From contig CM072878.1 in NCBI GenBank assembly GCA_036937835.1, positions 18,890,501-18,954,500 on the forward strand: a stretch of 64,000 nt of DNA, read 5' to 3'. The notes below the pieces were generated by a model. It had not been told where the DNA came from. It saw only the letters and a list, made by a program, of their open reading frames with translations, and made no database searches. Of the stretch, positions 1-12,839 are shown in pieces. The stretch is from Pampus argenteus. Lineage: Eukaryota; Chordata; Actinopteri; Scombriformes; Stromateidae. The position numbers were made by a program, and so were the translations under genes. Each line of letters begins with the position of its first letter. Within the stretch, counting starts at the first letter, position 1.

Positions 1-779
1 GTAAAGTAAAGAAGTAGGTCGAGTGTTGGAGAATCAACAAGTTAGTCTGTAAAAAGTGACGGATGTTTACAAGGGACAGTAAAGATGTACTGTTTTCTCT
101 TTTAAGGTGTACTACTGAAGTAGTAGTACACAGCTTAGTTAGATGATACTATTCAGATCAATATTTACAACATATGATCATTTTATAAAAAAAGAAATGC
201 ATTCTGATAAATTAGATAACCCAGCTGTAACCTTGACGACGACTCATATACAGCTGGAGACTGAGAGGTAAATGTAAAGCAAGTGATGGAGCTGAGAGGA
301 TGAGCTCCTCCACACTGAGGCTCTGACGTCAGGATATGAGGGAGAGTTGGAGCGACTCCACAGGATTGCGCATTATGTCACGGCCCCAACAGATGGACTG
401 ACAGCTGGGCGGACCAAAACAAATCCGACATAAATTAATCACAAACAAACAATGGCAGACAGGAGTGAAACTCATTGCTGGATTATTTGGACTGGATAGT
501 AGCAACTAATCCATCGACACTCTTCAAAACCTGAAGAGTAGTAAATACGATGTAAAAAAACATCAACATGTCAAATGTTAAATGAATTCATTTATTAGCA
601 CCTCAGCAGCTAATTTTCATTTTCCATTTTTATTCAGCGAACCTTGTTTCATGTAAACTAGGGTTCAATGTGGATCCAGGCGTCATAATATTATTTTTAT
701 TTCTTCTACATTTTGACATTTCCTATCTGGTTCAATGTCCCATAAAACTTACTATATTATGATATTCTGTATATTAGAT

Positions 780-852
780 TAACATATTTATTAACGATTA
801 ATCTGCCAAATGTTTTCGAGATTAAGTAATCGATTGTTGGGTCTATAAAACG
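780..852 (+). repeat. degraded teleost dispersed repeat (ACGATTAATCTG ... GGTCTATAAAA)
   Basis: The order of words 'acgattaatctgc', 'gagattaagtaatcgatt' and 'gggtctataaaacg' resembles a very common teleost interspersed repeat that I remember as '...cgattaatctg...attaatcg...ggtctataaaatgtcag'. A second, equally decayed relative lies at 31,517-31,590. The family name is not known to me and the call rests on word recall only. Confidence 0.4.
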
Positions 853-2425
853 TTGTAAATTGGTGGTTTTTGGCTCTCATCAGGTCGGGTGGCTGCAATG
901 ATATTTAAAAACACAAATATCATATATGTATAACCTGGTGAAACATCAGGAAAGTATGAAAAAATAGATACTGTCCAAACTTAAAATGAAATTAATTTGT
1001 GCTTGAAAAATATCTATTGTTGTACAGCATATGAAACACAGTGCAAAAGGCGGCAGGTGGTCGTTATTGTAATTTATCAACGGTTGCTGTTTTGCTGTTA
1101 AAATGCTGCATGTGGCACCTTTTTAGATTCACACCTTCCCCGTCCTGCCCTCCCTCTCTCCTAAAGACCAAACAGTTTGACCCAGACTTGGATGTGATGT
1201 GCACTACAATATGCTAAAGCTTTTTAATGAGGACATACGCCTGTGTAATACCGACCACATGCCAAGTGACCCGGCCAAAAAAGGCTCGGTGTGTCTGCTT
1301 ACATACAGTACTGATCTTCAGACAGAGCACGCAGCAGAAGCTCAGCGGACCGTTTCAGCCTCTGCATACCAAGTAAAAGTGGCTGACGTAAGGATTGAAA
1401 TCAATTCCCTTTACTTATCAGCAGGATTACCGAGAACGTGGGGATGAAAATGTCCTTCAGTTCGGTGCTCAGAGATGTTTTAGAGACAAAAGGTGTCCAC
1501 AAAGTCTGGATTAGTGTCTCTGTGTACAAGCAGGAATGTGAACACATGAATGCATACAACAGTGACGGCAGGAATAGTCGATTAATTTCGACTAATTGTG
1601 GATTCATTCAAGATTTACTGAAACTATGAATCGGTTAATTACAAAAAAACTGTTTTTCATTGATTTTGAAATGGTGATTGTGTCAGATTAGGTGATAATT
1701 TAGGTCTTGCATGATGTGTGTAGAGTATGTGATGGGAGATTAGGATTGACTACCAGCAACGTCAGTCCGCTTTAGCTGCTCTTATGGGTGGAAACACACT
1801 GTTGAAGATGTCAAACATGACAACAGAAGAAACAAAATGAGATACAAACTTTTAAAAAGGGTCAAAAATCTGCACTGCTGGCAGGTTTTATCACATGAGA
1901 ATAATCTGGATTAGTACTTAAATGAATTGATAGTTGTAGTGTACATAGTCATTGTACCTAAGGGTTCATCTTGATGGGATCATATTAGACAAACTCGACG
2001 GTCCATTTCTGCTGTTTTTATATTTTACGAGCAGAGAGGGTCTGGTACACTATCAGGTGTTTATTTGCTTTACAGAGAAAACAAAACAGACACACCTCCA
2101 TAGCACACAAGGTGGGCAGTGTCAGGTGAGGCGGCAGCAAGCTAGTGAGCCATGATCGTGATACAAAGAGCACTAATGACACGTCACCCCTAACCTCCCC
2201 CAGACTTTCAGTCTAATGGACTCTGCACCCACACATCAGGACTGGGAGGCAATGAGTCGAGCAGCCCGAGGCAGCGGGCAGGCAAACAGAAACAAATGAA
2301 CACTTTAGAGGAAAACAAGGCTGCCACAGAGTGGTCCCAACATCCCCCGACTCACCAGCTGCCTGGGTTCAGGGCTGGATTGTAAATTAGCTGCCAACTG
2401 CATTAACATGGGTCTCTGAGAGAGA

Positions 2426-2444
2426 GTGTGTGTGTGTGTGTGTG
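2426..2444. repeat. (GT)n microsatellite
   Basis: About nine uninterrupted GT units inside the grin2c intron. Confidence 0.9.
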
Positions 2445-3829
2445 AGGTAATTTATGTGTTATAATGTGATGATGCTCCTCTATGGATACTGACAGGATGC
2501 AGTTATTTCACTGTGTATGTATTCTATCTACAGTTTGCTGCCAGTGGCCACCTGAGGATGTCTGTATCCTTTTAGTGTAAATCCTTCGAAATATTCACCA
2601 TCCAACAAGTTTTAAAGCTGCACTAGTTTGATTTTTTGTGCAAATAAATACACGTCTCATTAGCCAAAGTCACATAAGAGGCTGCAAAGTGGAAGTCTCA
2701 GTTTTCATATAATATATACATATACAAACCTCCTAAATTAGTCCATTTTAAAGCTGCACCATCTGTTTTTGGAGCTCAGAAGTAGGCAGCTAAAAGGTTT
2801 AGGAACCACAGTCCTGAACAGCAGTGAGCAAATTCTCTGCCCAGAGTGTGACTAAACACAGAAGTGACTCTCCGTGCAGTATACTCACATCACACGACAC
2901 AATTTTAAAGTTCCTGCATTTTTTTAAACATTAGGCCTAAAGGAGCTTTGTGCTTTCTGGTGAGGCGTTCGTGGTCCTGTTGCTCCGAGGCTCCTGGGAG
3001 CTCATCTACTGCACACTGCTGCTTTAATTAAATCAACTTATAATCTAACTCCCATTGAATGCAGCTAATATATGATGACATTATCTTCCCAGGTCAATAC
3101 CGCCTTTCATCAGGGCATTACCTCAGAATTAATCTGCGCCTGTGTGCTCTGAGGGAAAACCTGCTGCCTGCAGTACAAAGCCAGCGAGGAAGAGAGCCTG
3201 AGACTCCTCTGATCCCACTATGGGACATGTCTGCTTTGGGCAGCTTTAGTTAAGTCTGTACCCGGCACCCATGGCTGTTTTGTGAGGCCTCTCTGAGGAC
3301 AAATGAACGAATGAGCTGAATGTATGACCCAGGGCGACTGAGATGGAGAACCTGCACTGATGTGGGTTTGAGTTGTGGGCATGTTTAGAGCTGTGGGGGA
3401 CATCACACTTCCTGCAAAATGGATTAGACAACACGATTCTCAAGTTTGGTTTTAGTCCAAATGTAGCTGTGCCAACCGATAAGAAATTCTCGTACAGAAA
3501 TGCAAATGATTTGTTGGATATAATATGTTGGAAATTGATGCAGCTATTACATAGAGTAAGGTCCAGAAGGTCACTGACGAGTTAGATGCAGCCTGGTCTC
3601 ACTGGGCGCTCTTCACCCTTCATTTCAACCTCTGATGGTCAATGTTTCTCATTTGAAACATCCAACATGCTAATTGCTTCATCGAACTTCTCATTGACTT
3701 TGTCTGTCTCTACCCTTTTTAAAAACCATGAAAATTGTTCCATTGTCCGGCATAAAGGGAATTATGCAGTTGTTATATTATCAGCATGATTTGATCAGCA
3801 TGAGCGATAAAGCACTACAGTGAAGGGAC

Positions 3830-4160
3830 GTGATCTTCATCTTCGGTTCCCCTCATCTCGTTAACGCCATTGTCAGTAATGGATAATGGCCAGCGCTTCT
3901 CTCCTCCACTAATGAACACCAGTATCAGTCTCTAGGTGTTCAGGATTGATGACATGGCCTAATCGTCCCGTTTAATTGATACCCCACCATGCAGCACATA
4001 TATTTCCCTGATTGGGTCACAGGGTGATCCCTGGGATATTACACTCTGGCCAAGCAGCCTAATGAGTATCTCACCTCATTGAGTGATAAGACGCCATGCC
4101 TGAGCTAATGGCAGGGGAAGAGCCTCTTAATCTCATACCTAATGGCACTCTCAGGTTAGA
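3830..4160. other. candidate conserved non-coding element in grin2c intron
   Basis: This stretch has balanced composition and no microsatellite or repeat signature. It is dense in TAAT/ATTA and homeodomain-like words (for example 'gtttaattgata', 'cctaatgagtat', 'cttaatctcatacctaatgg'). The texture is typical of vertebrate conserved non-coding elements, but conservation itself cannot be seen from one genome. No open frame of note crosses it. Confidence 0.25.
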
Positions 4161-4425
4161 TACAAAATCAATTAAACTGGACATGTTAACATGTGAAAGC
4201 ACGGTGATATAAAGTGCGTTTTCCACTTGGATTCCTTGACTTAAGCTCGTCTACATGTTTTTATTTTTGCAATATGTCGAAAGCTTAAACTCGCTCATCG
4301 ATTCAAAAAGGATTCAGATATGATGAAAAGCTGCCGAACCAAACCATTAGGTGTTGTTGTGTATGTATTGTTTGTTTGTTGTTGTTGTTGCTGAAATGTG
4401 ACTATTGTGTGGCGTCATCACTTAC

Positions 4426-4637
4426 GCCTCCGTCTTGTTTGACTGTCGTCGGCAGGGTACCGTGTTGCTGACACATGTACCAGTCACGGGGTCCACTGCC
4501 TCCACGATGACAAAGGGCCGCTCCTCCAGGGTGGCCACCGTCAGATGCCTGTAGTCCGACACCGGCTCCAGGTACGAGCCGTACCGTGGCCACACAGGGT
4601 ATCTCATCTGCAGGATCCCCATCTCATAGGTCCCTAC
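4426..4637 (-). CDS. grin2c: grin2c coding exon: end of NTD linker and start of ligand-binding S1
   Basis: This 212-nt exon encodes about residues 384-453 of the GluN2C-like subunit and leaves two bases (phase 2) at its 3' end. A pyrimidine-rich CTCCTCCAG acceptor precedes GTA GGG ACC (V-G-T), and the donor is GC|GTAAGT. The peptide contains [16 protein letters not shown], then [16 protein letters not shown], then DPVTGTC and [28 protein letters not shown] is the hallmark start of S1, the first half of the glutamate-binding clamshell in GluN2 subunits. YPVWPRY and [10 protein letters not shown] fit GluN2C better than my memory of GluN2A, 2B or 2D. C438 and C445 should pair with cysteines of the next exon (LCCKGFC block), which lies off the left edge. 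N450-K-T is a possible N-glycosylation site. The frame stays open only to the donor, where TAA follows, which supports the splice call. Confidence 0.95.
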
Positions 4638-7600
4638 CTGGAGGAGTCGAGAGATAGAGAGAGGGAGAGAGAGGAGGCGTGATTAAAAAATATCTGCACC
4701 AAACTCCAGATGGTTACCAGTGTGACACTGACAGTAATTCCTTTGAAAGGGCCACATAGGAACAGTGGAGGACGCTATAAACCTGTTAAACTCTGAGAAA
4801 TAAGACTTTTTCATCTCATACATCTGATGAAACTGGTGAGGACACGATTGTATAACACTGTCTATCACATCCTACAATCTTAATACAGTAGCCCCCAGTT
4901 CTCTAACTGTATATGTTGTTATCGCACATATTTATGATTTGTGCATCTGGACCTGCTGCAGCGAGGAGAGATTTTGTTCCTATACAGTTTAGAGCAAATT
5001 GATTTTTGGGTCACCGGGGACTGAGAGAGTGCAATTATACATCTAATGCAACGAAAGCAATTCCACGCTTTGCTATATTACCACTTAGAGACTTTTAATT
5101 AGATGTTGTGAGGAAATGAGCGTTCAAGCAAGCTGAATACATAATCAAGATCTGAAATTAAACATTTCAAGCTCACTTAGTTGAAGAGTCATGGACTGTT
5201 TGGTATTTGGTGTTACAGGTTTGCCCCTGTCTTTAATTGTTTGGTTCAGGCTGTTTGAACCCCTGCATGATCGCCATAATTCAGCAGTTTTGACCTTTTG
5301 CTCCGGAAACATGTTTGCGAGGGTCAAAGATAATAACTGAACACTATTTCAAAGTGCCTGTCTCCATAAACACAAGGTGATTATGCAGATGTGCTTTTAT
5401 TAACACTCCACAGTTATGATGCTTTGATTAATGTACTGTAATGAGAATCACTTTATTACATCAATTTATTGACTTAGCAAAAGCAAACCCCTGAAAGCAT
5501 ATTAGTGAGATTCATTTTATAAAAGGATTCCTGTTTACAAGGCAATAATAAACAAACAAACAAAAAAAACTAATTAAATCATCAATGAAATATTTTAATT
5601 ATTAATTTTTACTGTGTCAGCGAACAAAATAAAACGATAAGTGTACGAGCAGGTGTTGTTTGCATGTGTGTCCAATCATCCAACTGTGTGAACGGTTCTT
5701 CTACTTCCATCTTAGTTTTCACTTTTAGGTTTTAGGTCATTTACTACTCTATTTGTTGTGTTTTCATTCATCGTGCTTTGCTGAAAATCAACATATCACA
5801 AACCATAAATTTGCCTCAGGAGACTTTACAAACTGTACAGCAATAAAACATCCTCCATTAACACTTTTAATGTGGAAGCAGCAGAGGAGGGATCACAGAT
5901 ATGCAACAGAGATAACGAACGAACAGAAGTACAGCATTGAAACAGGATGATGGATATGAAGAAACTCATATTTTCTGTGTATATCACTGAAGAAATGCAA
6001 TCTCATTCCCCCGTATGTTGAGTACTGTATATGAAAAGAATAATAAATTCAACCTTGACCTTGATGTACTTAAATTGTAAAACAGCTTTCAGTTCTGGTT
6101 CATGCTGGAGATATAAGAAATCACTCTAAATATGATGTGTAGATTTCCTTTTTCATAAATCAATAACCCTGTATGAGCTCAGTCACACCAATATAATAAT
6201 CTATGGTTATGACAGGAAGCAGCGTCTTTAATCTGCACAGTTTACCACATGGGAATAGTTGTGTCACAGCTCCAGCGGAGGAATAAGAGATGAGAAGAGC
6301 AGTCGCCTCCTCTTTATCTTCTTTTCTGTAGATGGATCAATTTCATTCACAATTCACGTCTAATAACGAGGTAGTTGCTGCAACATTTAAATGATCTGTC
6401 TGTTTATTTCACAAATTGTGCTGCTGCAAATGTCATTAACTTCCCGGAGAGCTAAAAAACAACAACAACAACAACAAAAAAACAAAAAAAGTGTGAGTCT
6501 GGACAAAATGTTTTTCCTCTCGCATAATCTCTGGTGTTCATGCAGGAAGGGGGGCAATCCTGTCTGAGCACACAAGTCAGTACTGAAAATACCCCGCCTG
6601 TCTCTGTGGATGTTTTAGTTATTCCACACTCCTGCTGCCAGCCATATTGATCAGTTCTGCTGTTTACCTATCACTCCACTCACGGGCATTTAGTCAAGTC
6701 AATCAGAATTTCAAATTCCAGCAAAATCAAGTGAGATGAAAAACATCATGTCCCTGCGGTCGTGCAGATAGAGATCGTCTTTGTTCTTGGAAAACACGTC
6801 AAACCCTCTCGGTTTGCTTCATACATCACGTAAAGACGTGACGGCAGCGATCTCTGATTGACAGGAAGAGGAAATGCATCTGATTTAAATGCTGCTCTGA
6901 GGTTTATGTTGCACTACCCTGTTAATAAAAATAAAATTATACAGTAGCTATCACTCTAGTAGCATATATTACACTACAGGAAATCCATTGGGAACATACT
7001 TAAATTAGATTTTCTTTTTTCCAAGTTTACACACCTTTTTTCAGCTGGCAAGACAGTAATTTCAGGGTGTATATGTGTTGCAGATATATAGTGATAGAAT
7101 GGCAGCCTTTCAGTCCCGTATATCACCCTGCTAGATAACGGCAGTGACAGGAACACTTCCCGTCCTCCTCTGGGGCTTCTTCTCTCTGTCGCCACTCTCT
7201 TTTGTCATGCTGTTCATCCATCTTCCCGTGTTTCCTTGACTTTTAGTTACTGGAAGGAGTCGGCGGAGCAGCAGAACAATGACTCTTGAGAAGTTAGTTA
7301 GAAGAAAATTACATCTACTGCGTTTAGCGGCTTTGCAGTGATTTAAGGTTAATAAATAAAAGGTGAGGTGTGTAATGCGAGGTATCCGTCTATATACAGT
7401 GTCAGGCTGAGGGTAGTTATACATACGTGATGCATGAGCGTTAACAGACCGGCTGCACAATAAGAAAGGCAATCAAAAGGTGGAATTGATTTTCTGCTCT
7501 CAGAGAAAAAAAAAACGCCAGAGGCAACAAAAAGTTAAGCACAGCAGAGGTATTGCCTCAAACGTCTGAAAAACTGGTGAAATGGGCACAATGTTGTGCA

Positions 7601-9103
7601 AGAAATATGTTTTCTTCCCACAAAATGGTTTATGTAAAGGTCAGCGTGGTGTCGAATGAGAGGACACATTTAACTGCAACTCTTCCCAACTCATGCAAAG
7701 AAGTCTTCAAATGTCAGTATGTCAGTACACTATTGTAAATCTTACTGTTTTGCCTAAATACATAAGCCTTGTTATGGGACAGTGTCCAATTCATGTTACT
7801 GTGACTGTATTCTGTTTAATTTCAGTCTGTGCTCATTCCATAAAATTGGACGAGACTGTGTTATACTTGTGGGAGTTTTCCAGAGCCAACTTTCCTTTTT
7901 GTCTTTGGTAGCACAGAGGACGAGGATATAAAGACGGTTAGAAACCTCCCTAATCTACTGGGAGTGTTGCAGAGGGAGAACAATGTCCTTCAACATGGAC
8001 GTCCAACAGCAGGACAGAAGGCCTGAAGAAAGGTTAAAGACATGACTCTTTTTTTTTTTGTTTCTGTGATCAGATAAGAAATAGCTCACAAAAGGGAACA
8101 AAACTAAAAAGTAATGAGGGAGAAAAGCTTTCCTTGCAATGAAAACTACTCGGTTAAGGTAAATGGAAAGTGATCGGCATCATGAAGAGACAAATGTTGG
8201 CTGCAGAAGTGTTGCAGCGATCTGTGGCGTCAACGAGAGACATTTTTTAATGCCCAACCAGCCACCGACTTCCTTCCTAAGAGGCTTTGCTGCAATATAA
8301 CAACGTCACATTACTTCAGCCTTTGCTTCTACATGACTTGAATTATAATTTTTTTTTGTTTGTTGGAAAAACGTAAGCTGGTTTAAGCTTTCGAACACAT
8401 GACAGACAGTTTCTCTTCTCTTTACTGACTCTAAACAAACATGTAACATGTGAATCACGTCATGTACTAAATCATATGAGTTTAATGAAGACCCCTTTTA
8501 CCATCACAGCTTCCTATTAGCTAAGAGCCTTCATAACACATTGGAAATTAATAGGTAAAAGCACCCAGACATACATTAACGTAGCATAATTAGCTTTGAA
8601 ATGCCCGCGGCTGTTTGCCATGAGTGTGATGTTTAACCTTCAACCAGTGGAGGAAGTGAACTCTCTCCGCTCTGGTGTCCAGATCACATCCACCCCCTGT
8701 GGTTAAATTAATGTTTCAATCTCCAGTCAAGTCAATGAGGCTGCAGACTGCAGCAAAGTTACCTGACAAATGTGTGTGTGTGTGTGTGTATCGGGGCAGG
8801 GGTTTCTTTCAATATCTCTTGGAGAGACGGAGGGCAGGAATAAGTGACGTCTTTGTGTGTAACTAGGAGATGATCGTTCATTACATGGTTCATTGACTCC
8901 TCCGACTCCTCTAAGTATACTTTACAAAGAGACCAGTGATGTATGAAATCATTGCTTTTAGCATGCAGTGAAAGACACAATGTAATTGTTGAGCAGCTCT
9001 TCAGATTTTGAATTGTGTGAGTTAAAAATATGATTGTGTGCATTCAGTAATACAAAACACTGAAATGGATGTAGTTTGTACAGAAAGTCTGCATTAAGTT
9101 TAC
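4638..9103 (-). other. grin2c: grin2c intron
   Basis: A 4.5-kb intron between the 115-nt exon (donor AAG|GTAAAC) and the S1-start exon (acceptor CCTCCAG). It is AT-rich with scattered simple repeats: CAA/AAC-rich sequence at 6,462-6,490 and a TG array at 8,771-8,789. The short open frames on both strands show no recognisable domain. I see no other gene or RNA here. Confidence 0.8.
8771..8789. repeat. (TG)n microsatellite
   Basis: An uninterrupted TG run of about 9.5 units within the grin2c intron. Confidence 0.9.
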
Positions 9104-9218
9104 CTTGTCCCACTGTCTCTCTCTGTCCAGGGTGATGATAATCATAGCGGGATTCACCAGGTAACCGTTACTGTTGAAGGAAAAGTCATTGTGCTCCCAG
9201 GTGACGTTTAGCATGTGT
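9104..9218 (-). CDS. grin2c: grin2c coding exon: C-terminal part of amino-terminal domain
   Basis: This 115-nt exon encodes about residues 345-383. The acceptor is TTTTCTTGCAG and the donor AAG|GTAAAC. The first base completes the split AG|A arginine codon left by the upstream exon, and the exon ends in phase 0. The peptide reads [14 protein letters not shown], then [22 protein letters not shown]. This is the conserved 'LNVTW...DFSF...GYLV.P..V.I.L.R.R.W' block that closes the bilobed amino-terminal domain of GluN2 subunits before the linker to S1. N349-V-T is a sequon at a position that is glycosylated or conserved in the family. Both flanking phases agree with the neighbouring exons, so the three exons form one continuous reading frame. 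Confidence 0.95.
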
Positions 9219-9464
9219 CTGCAAGAAAAGGGAAAAACAAGGAAACCCAACGGGGAAAGATGATCAGTGAGTCAGAATAATACTAAAGATCTCACAATCA
9301 TTACTCAATAAATCAACATGGACAAGGCATGGTTAGTGGGATTGAGGATTAAAGAAAAAGCAAGCTTTTACTGTTGGATTAAGACATGAAGATCATACAA
9401 CATCTTACATTGGAAATCATCAGGTGCAGGTTTGTTCTATATGAATATAATATAGAAACTATGG

Positions 9465-9540
9465 CTGTGTGTTGGCAAGAGTCGGACTATTCGATACGTA
9501 TCACGATACAGACGTTACGATGCGATATACTGCCGTTGTT
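9465..9540 (+). repeat. possible dispersed-repeat remnant ('cgatacgtatcacgatac' type)
   Basis: The phrase 'tgtgtgttggcaagagtcggactattcgatacgtatcacgataca...' is similar to a dispersed repeat I recall from several fish genomes. The recall is approximate, no ends or target-site duplications could be defined, and the class is unknown to me. Confidence 0.35.
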
Positions 9541-10063
9541 TTCATGAGGCTGCGATTATTCTGGAGACATTTGTACCAGACTTTTAGCCGTCTGGTATTT
9601 TACTGCTTTTTATTTTCACATCAGGACATTTTTCATTTCGTTCTGGAGGTACAATCAACCTATGTGTTTAAGCTGTTACACAAAAACATTATTTCATGAT
9701 ACCGAAGTGTTTTGATATGAGTCAGGAATATAATTGGATTCTGATTGGATAATGTCACAAGTGAAACACAAAGCTGTTTTCCTCAGTTTGTGACAATGCA
9801 GAGACGTGGTAACATGGCAGCTGCGGTACTGTATACAAAACATTTTCCTCCTTTGATTTCACCGTTTCATCACTTCCATCCTTTGTTATATTAGACCTGT
9901 GGCGCTGCTCTCTCACCTCACCCGCCACTCCAGCAGAGGTGATGAAAGCCTGCTGGGAGGAGGATCGCCTTCAGCCTGGTCTGTGTGAAAAGCCTATTTA
10001 ATCTGATAATCTGCAATAATCCAATTAGCAGGTGAGCTGACTCATTATTAAAAGCTTGTCTGG

Positions 10064-10081
10064 AAAAAAAAAAAAAAAAAA
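10064..10081. repeat. poly(A) tract
   Basis: Eighteen consecutive A residues on the plus strand. This could be the tail of a retroposed copy inserted in plus orientation, but the sequence just before it (ctcattattaaaagcttgtctgg) was not recognised. Confidence 0.8.
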
Positions 10082-11563
10082 GATCTCCAATCAAGTGAGA
10101 ACATTTCTGAAAACCGAGGGGGATGTAACTGTTTGATCTGGTGGGAACGAGAAGAGATGATGGACTATAAAGCTAATAGAAAGTGCTTTGTTCTACCTCG
10201 TCGACCTTCACGTTATTGGCGAGCGCCGCTGCTACTCAAATCATGCCCGCTGGGTTTAAAAAGTCCAAAAAGAAGAGTTTGCACTGAATCAAAGCCTGAG
10301 ATAATGTTCACCATTTTCTCTTTTTCATGGATGGTCAGAGTTTACAAAAGGAAAATTTGTCTCCCCCCGTGGCTTCGCAGACTCCCAAAGAATTACTTTG
10401 GACATCAGAAGGAGACAGAGAGCGATGTTTTATAATAAGGAAGAGGCTGAATGACGCTTGAGTCCCACTAGCAGTGACCATCTATAACAACACAGGCCCT
10501 GCCAAATGACCTTTGATGTTTTTTTTGGTTTTTTTTTGCTGATTTGTAACTTTTGGGCTTGGTTTAAATGAGAAGCCACACCTTATCTGTTGTCACCAAC
10601 CCCCTACCCCTCCACTCAATTACCACCCTAAATCTCCAAGATATATAGGCCAGCGCTCGCTCAGCGGGGAGGAGATGAGGTTATAGATGGCAGCAGGGAT
10701 GAGGACAAAATTTGGGAGAGCGTTGGTTGCCATAAAATGTGCTCCACCAAACAGATGGGAAGCCATGAATAAATAAACAACTGTTGACCTCTTTTTTTGC
10801 CAGATCCCGCAGATATAAGTCAGTACAATAACACTTCTGAGCTGTGACTGTTCCTGATATATATAGAGAATATAGAGAGATGTTCCTTATGTGATCCCTG
10901 CCAGAGACGTCTGCATGTCCTAAACAAGGTTATTATAATGATATGCGAAAGATTTTCCTCTCAAGGACGCAATTGATCGTTAATGTTTAACTACTTCTGT
11001 CGACTGACTCTTACGAAAGCAAAAGCAGCAGCAAGTAACGGGACGTAATTATGGCATCGCAAAAGGATGAAGGTCAGGGCGGACGGATGCAAACAGCTCA
11101 AACATGATCACGAACTCTCAAGATTAACCAAGAAGATCAGAAAACACTCAAGTTCATTGTATTTACAGCATAGTTTTGTCAACCTTGTGTATATATACTA
11201 CTATTAGTGAACATAATCGCTGCTTTGATTATGTCCATAGATAAACGATTAGTCACTAAAATGTCTCATTTTGACTTAATGTCTGGTGTAAACGCAGCAA
11301 CTGAGATACCATGAACTCAACATGTTTGGGTTCACGTCTCATGTTCATGCACCAACAACATTAACAACAAACCTGTACTCGAACCCACTACCATGCATGC
11401 ATTATGAATTATAAAGGCCTCGATGTCTCTGCAACCAAAGTTAATAATGCTCACCGTTAAAGAACTTACAATATCTAATTTGGGATTTTCCTAATTGCAA
11501 TTTCAGCTAATTACAAACCTGTGCTGAATTGTTCTCTGGCCACCGTCTTGGATCTTATCTTAC

Positions 11564-12165
11564 CTGAACAGCGTGTCATTAGTCGATGACGGCTTCACTG
11601 GGTTGTGGCAGTCACTGTGGCCCTCTGGAACAAAGCCTCTCTGTTTCCTAAAGCTCTGCACGCCCTTCACCACGATGGCTACCCCGTCCCGCACCCTCTT
11701 CCTCAGGCTCATCCTCCACCGGTCTGTGATGATGCTGATGAGCCCCACAGGGAAGCTGTCAGGCGGGGGGATGTCTGGGTTACCAACAGCCAGACTGGGG
11801 ATAATCCAGATGTAGCCCGGCCCCACCAGTCCAGCCTCGGCCGCCATGCTGAACAGGTACTGGGCCTCTTCATGGGAACAGTAGACCAGCAGCACCTGGG
11901 CATCTATCTGCTGCAGGAGCCTCCGCGCTCGGATGTCGTTCATGCCGTCAGCAGACATGTCAAAGGTCAGCACATCCTGAAGATCCCATATGAAATAGCT
12001 GGTGTCTCTGAAGGACTTGATGTAATCCACGTAGGTTTCATAGCCCGGGTAGAGGCTGGTTATGACCACAAAGCTGTCCCAGTTGTACTCCTCCATCACC
12101 TTGAACATGCCGTTGATCTGCTGCTCGATGGAGGAGCCCAGCTGGAGGAAGTTGGAGCCCTCGCC
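11564..12165 (-). CDS. grin2c: grin2c coding exon: main part of amino-terminal domain
   Basis: This 602-nt exon encodes about residues 145-344 plus two bases. The acceptor is CTACCTCCAG before GGC GAG GGC, and the donor is TTCAG|GTAAGA. The peptide begins GEGSNFLQLGSSIEQQ and continues with MEEYNWDSFVVITSLYPGY, LLQQIDAQVLLVYCSHEEA, AAEAGLVGPGYIWIIPSLA and FPVGLISII...RVRDGVAIV. These are the characteristic blocks of the GluN2 amino-terminal (LIVBP-like) domain, the extracellular bilobed module that sets subunit-specific gating and allosteric modulation. SLEQQ/SIEQQ, VITSL.PG, YCS.EEA and AGLVGPG match GluN2C most closely. C330 (SDCHN) is expected to pair with C93 of the first coding exon, as in the family. 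N340-D-T is a possible glycosylation site. A long open frame on the opposite strand here is a shadow of this exon. Confidence 0.96.
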
Positions 12166-12839
12166 CTGGAGGTAGAGGAGCAAACGGCATCATCATGAGG
12201 AGATGGGAAATGTTTGATGGCCTTTACAGTTAGAAAAAACCCACTACGAGCAATTTACTCCTCAGTAATGAGCAAAATTAACATGTCGTAATTCAATTTG
12301 TATAATGTGCAGCAAGATCTCTGGAGGACCCTCTTCATATCAAACAGAGTTCTTCTGAGTAAATACACACACAGAGAAGTGAGTCGCCCAACCAGTCGTG
12401 TGTAGCACAGCTTCTGACAGGACCTAAGTGGTTCTGCTTTATATTGTTCTTCTAGGGACTGCGGACCTATTCATCACTTAAACCCACATGTCTTATTTTT
12501 GCCACACAAACACTGGCCGTCATCCATATTTGCAAATTCAGAAGGATGGCGCTATCACTGCGGCCAGCGCCGGCTCCGTGTTTCATCTGTCTTTTCTGCA
12601 AATGCAGTGACCTTGAGAGAGGAAGGAAGTTGTCTTTTTATTTTGTTAACTGTTTTATTAAAACAAAGAGAGGAGGCAAAATTACTGTAGCAGCACTTTG
12701 TGGTGTGTGATACTTTTCCCTTCAGATTGTCATTAAAATGATGATCAACCTTTTAAAACCACATTTCTGAGGAATATTTCAGTATCTTTTCTTTTACTTT
12801 TGAAGACATATTTTTATCGAACGGCTTCCTTATAATTTT

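Larger units (their letters stand above)
1..4425 (-). other. grin2c: grin2c intron 3' of the S1-start exon (partial)
   Basis: This is the intron that follows the 4,637-4,426 exon on the minus strand. It starts with a GTAAGT donor and runs off the left edge. I looked for the next GluN2 exon (the KLCCKGFCIDIL block and the LYLVTNGKHGK block) and did not find it, so it lies outside the window. The intron holds a degraded dispersed repeat near 785-850, a GT microsatellite near 2,430, a TTG-rich stretch near 4,370-4,390 and a non-repetitive block at 3,830-4,160. No gene is seen on either strand; the open frames here are short and have no recognisable domain. Confidence 0.75.
9219..11563 (-). other. 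grin2c: grin2c intron
   Basis: A 2.3-kb intron with donor CAG|GTAAGA and acceptor TTCTTGCAG. It contains a poly-A tract at 10,064-10,081 and a CGATACGTATCACGATAC-type repeat remnant near 9,470-9,540. No gene is visible on either strand. Confidence 0.8.

Noticed and set aside
11605..12198. Plus-strand 197-codon open frame
   Set aside because: Antisense shadow of the large grin2c exon, which has clear GluN2 peptide and splice sites.
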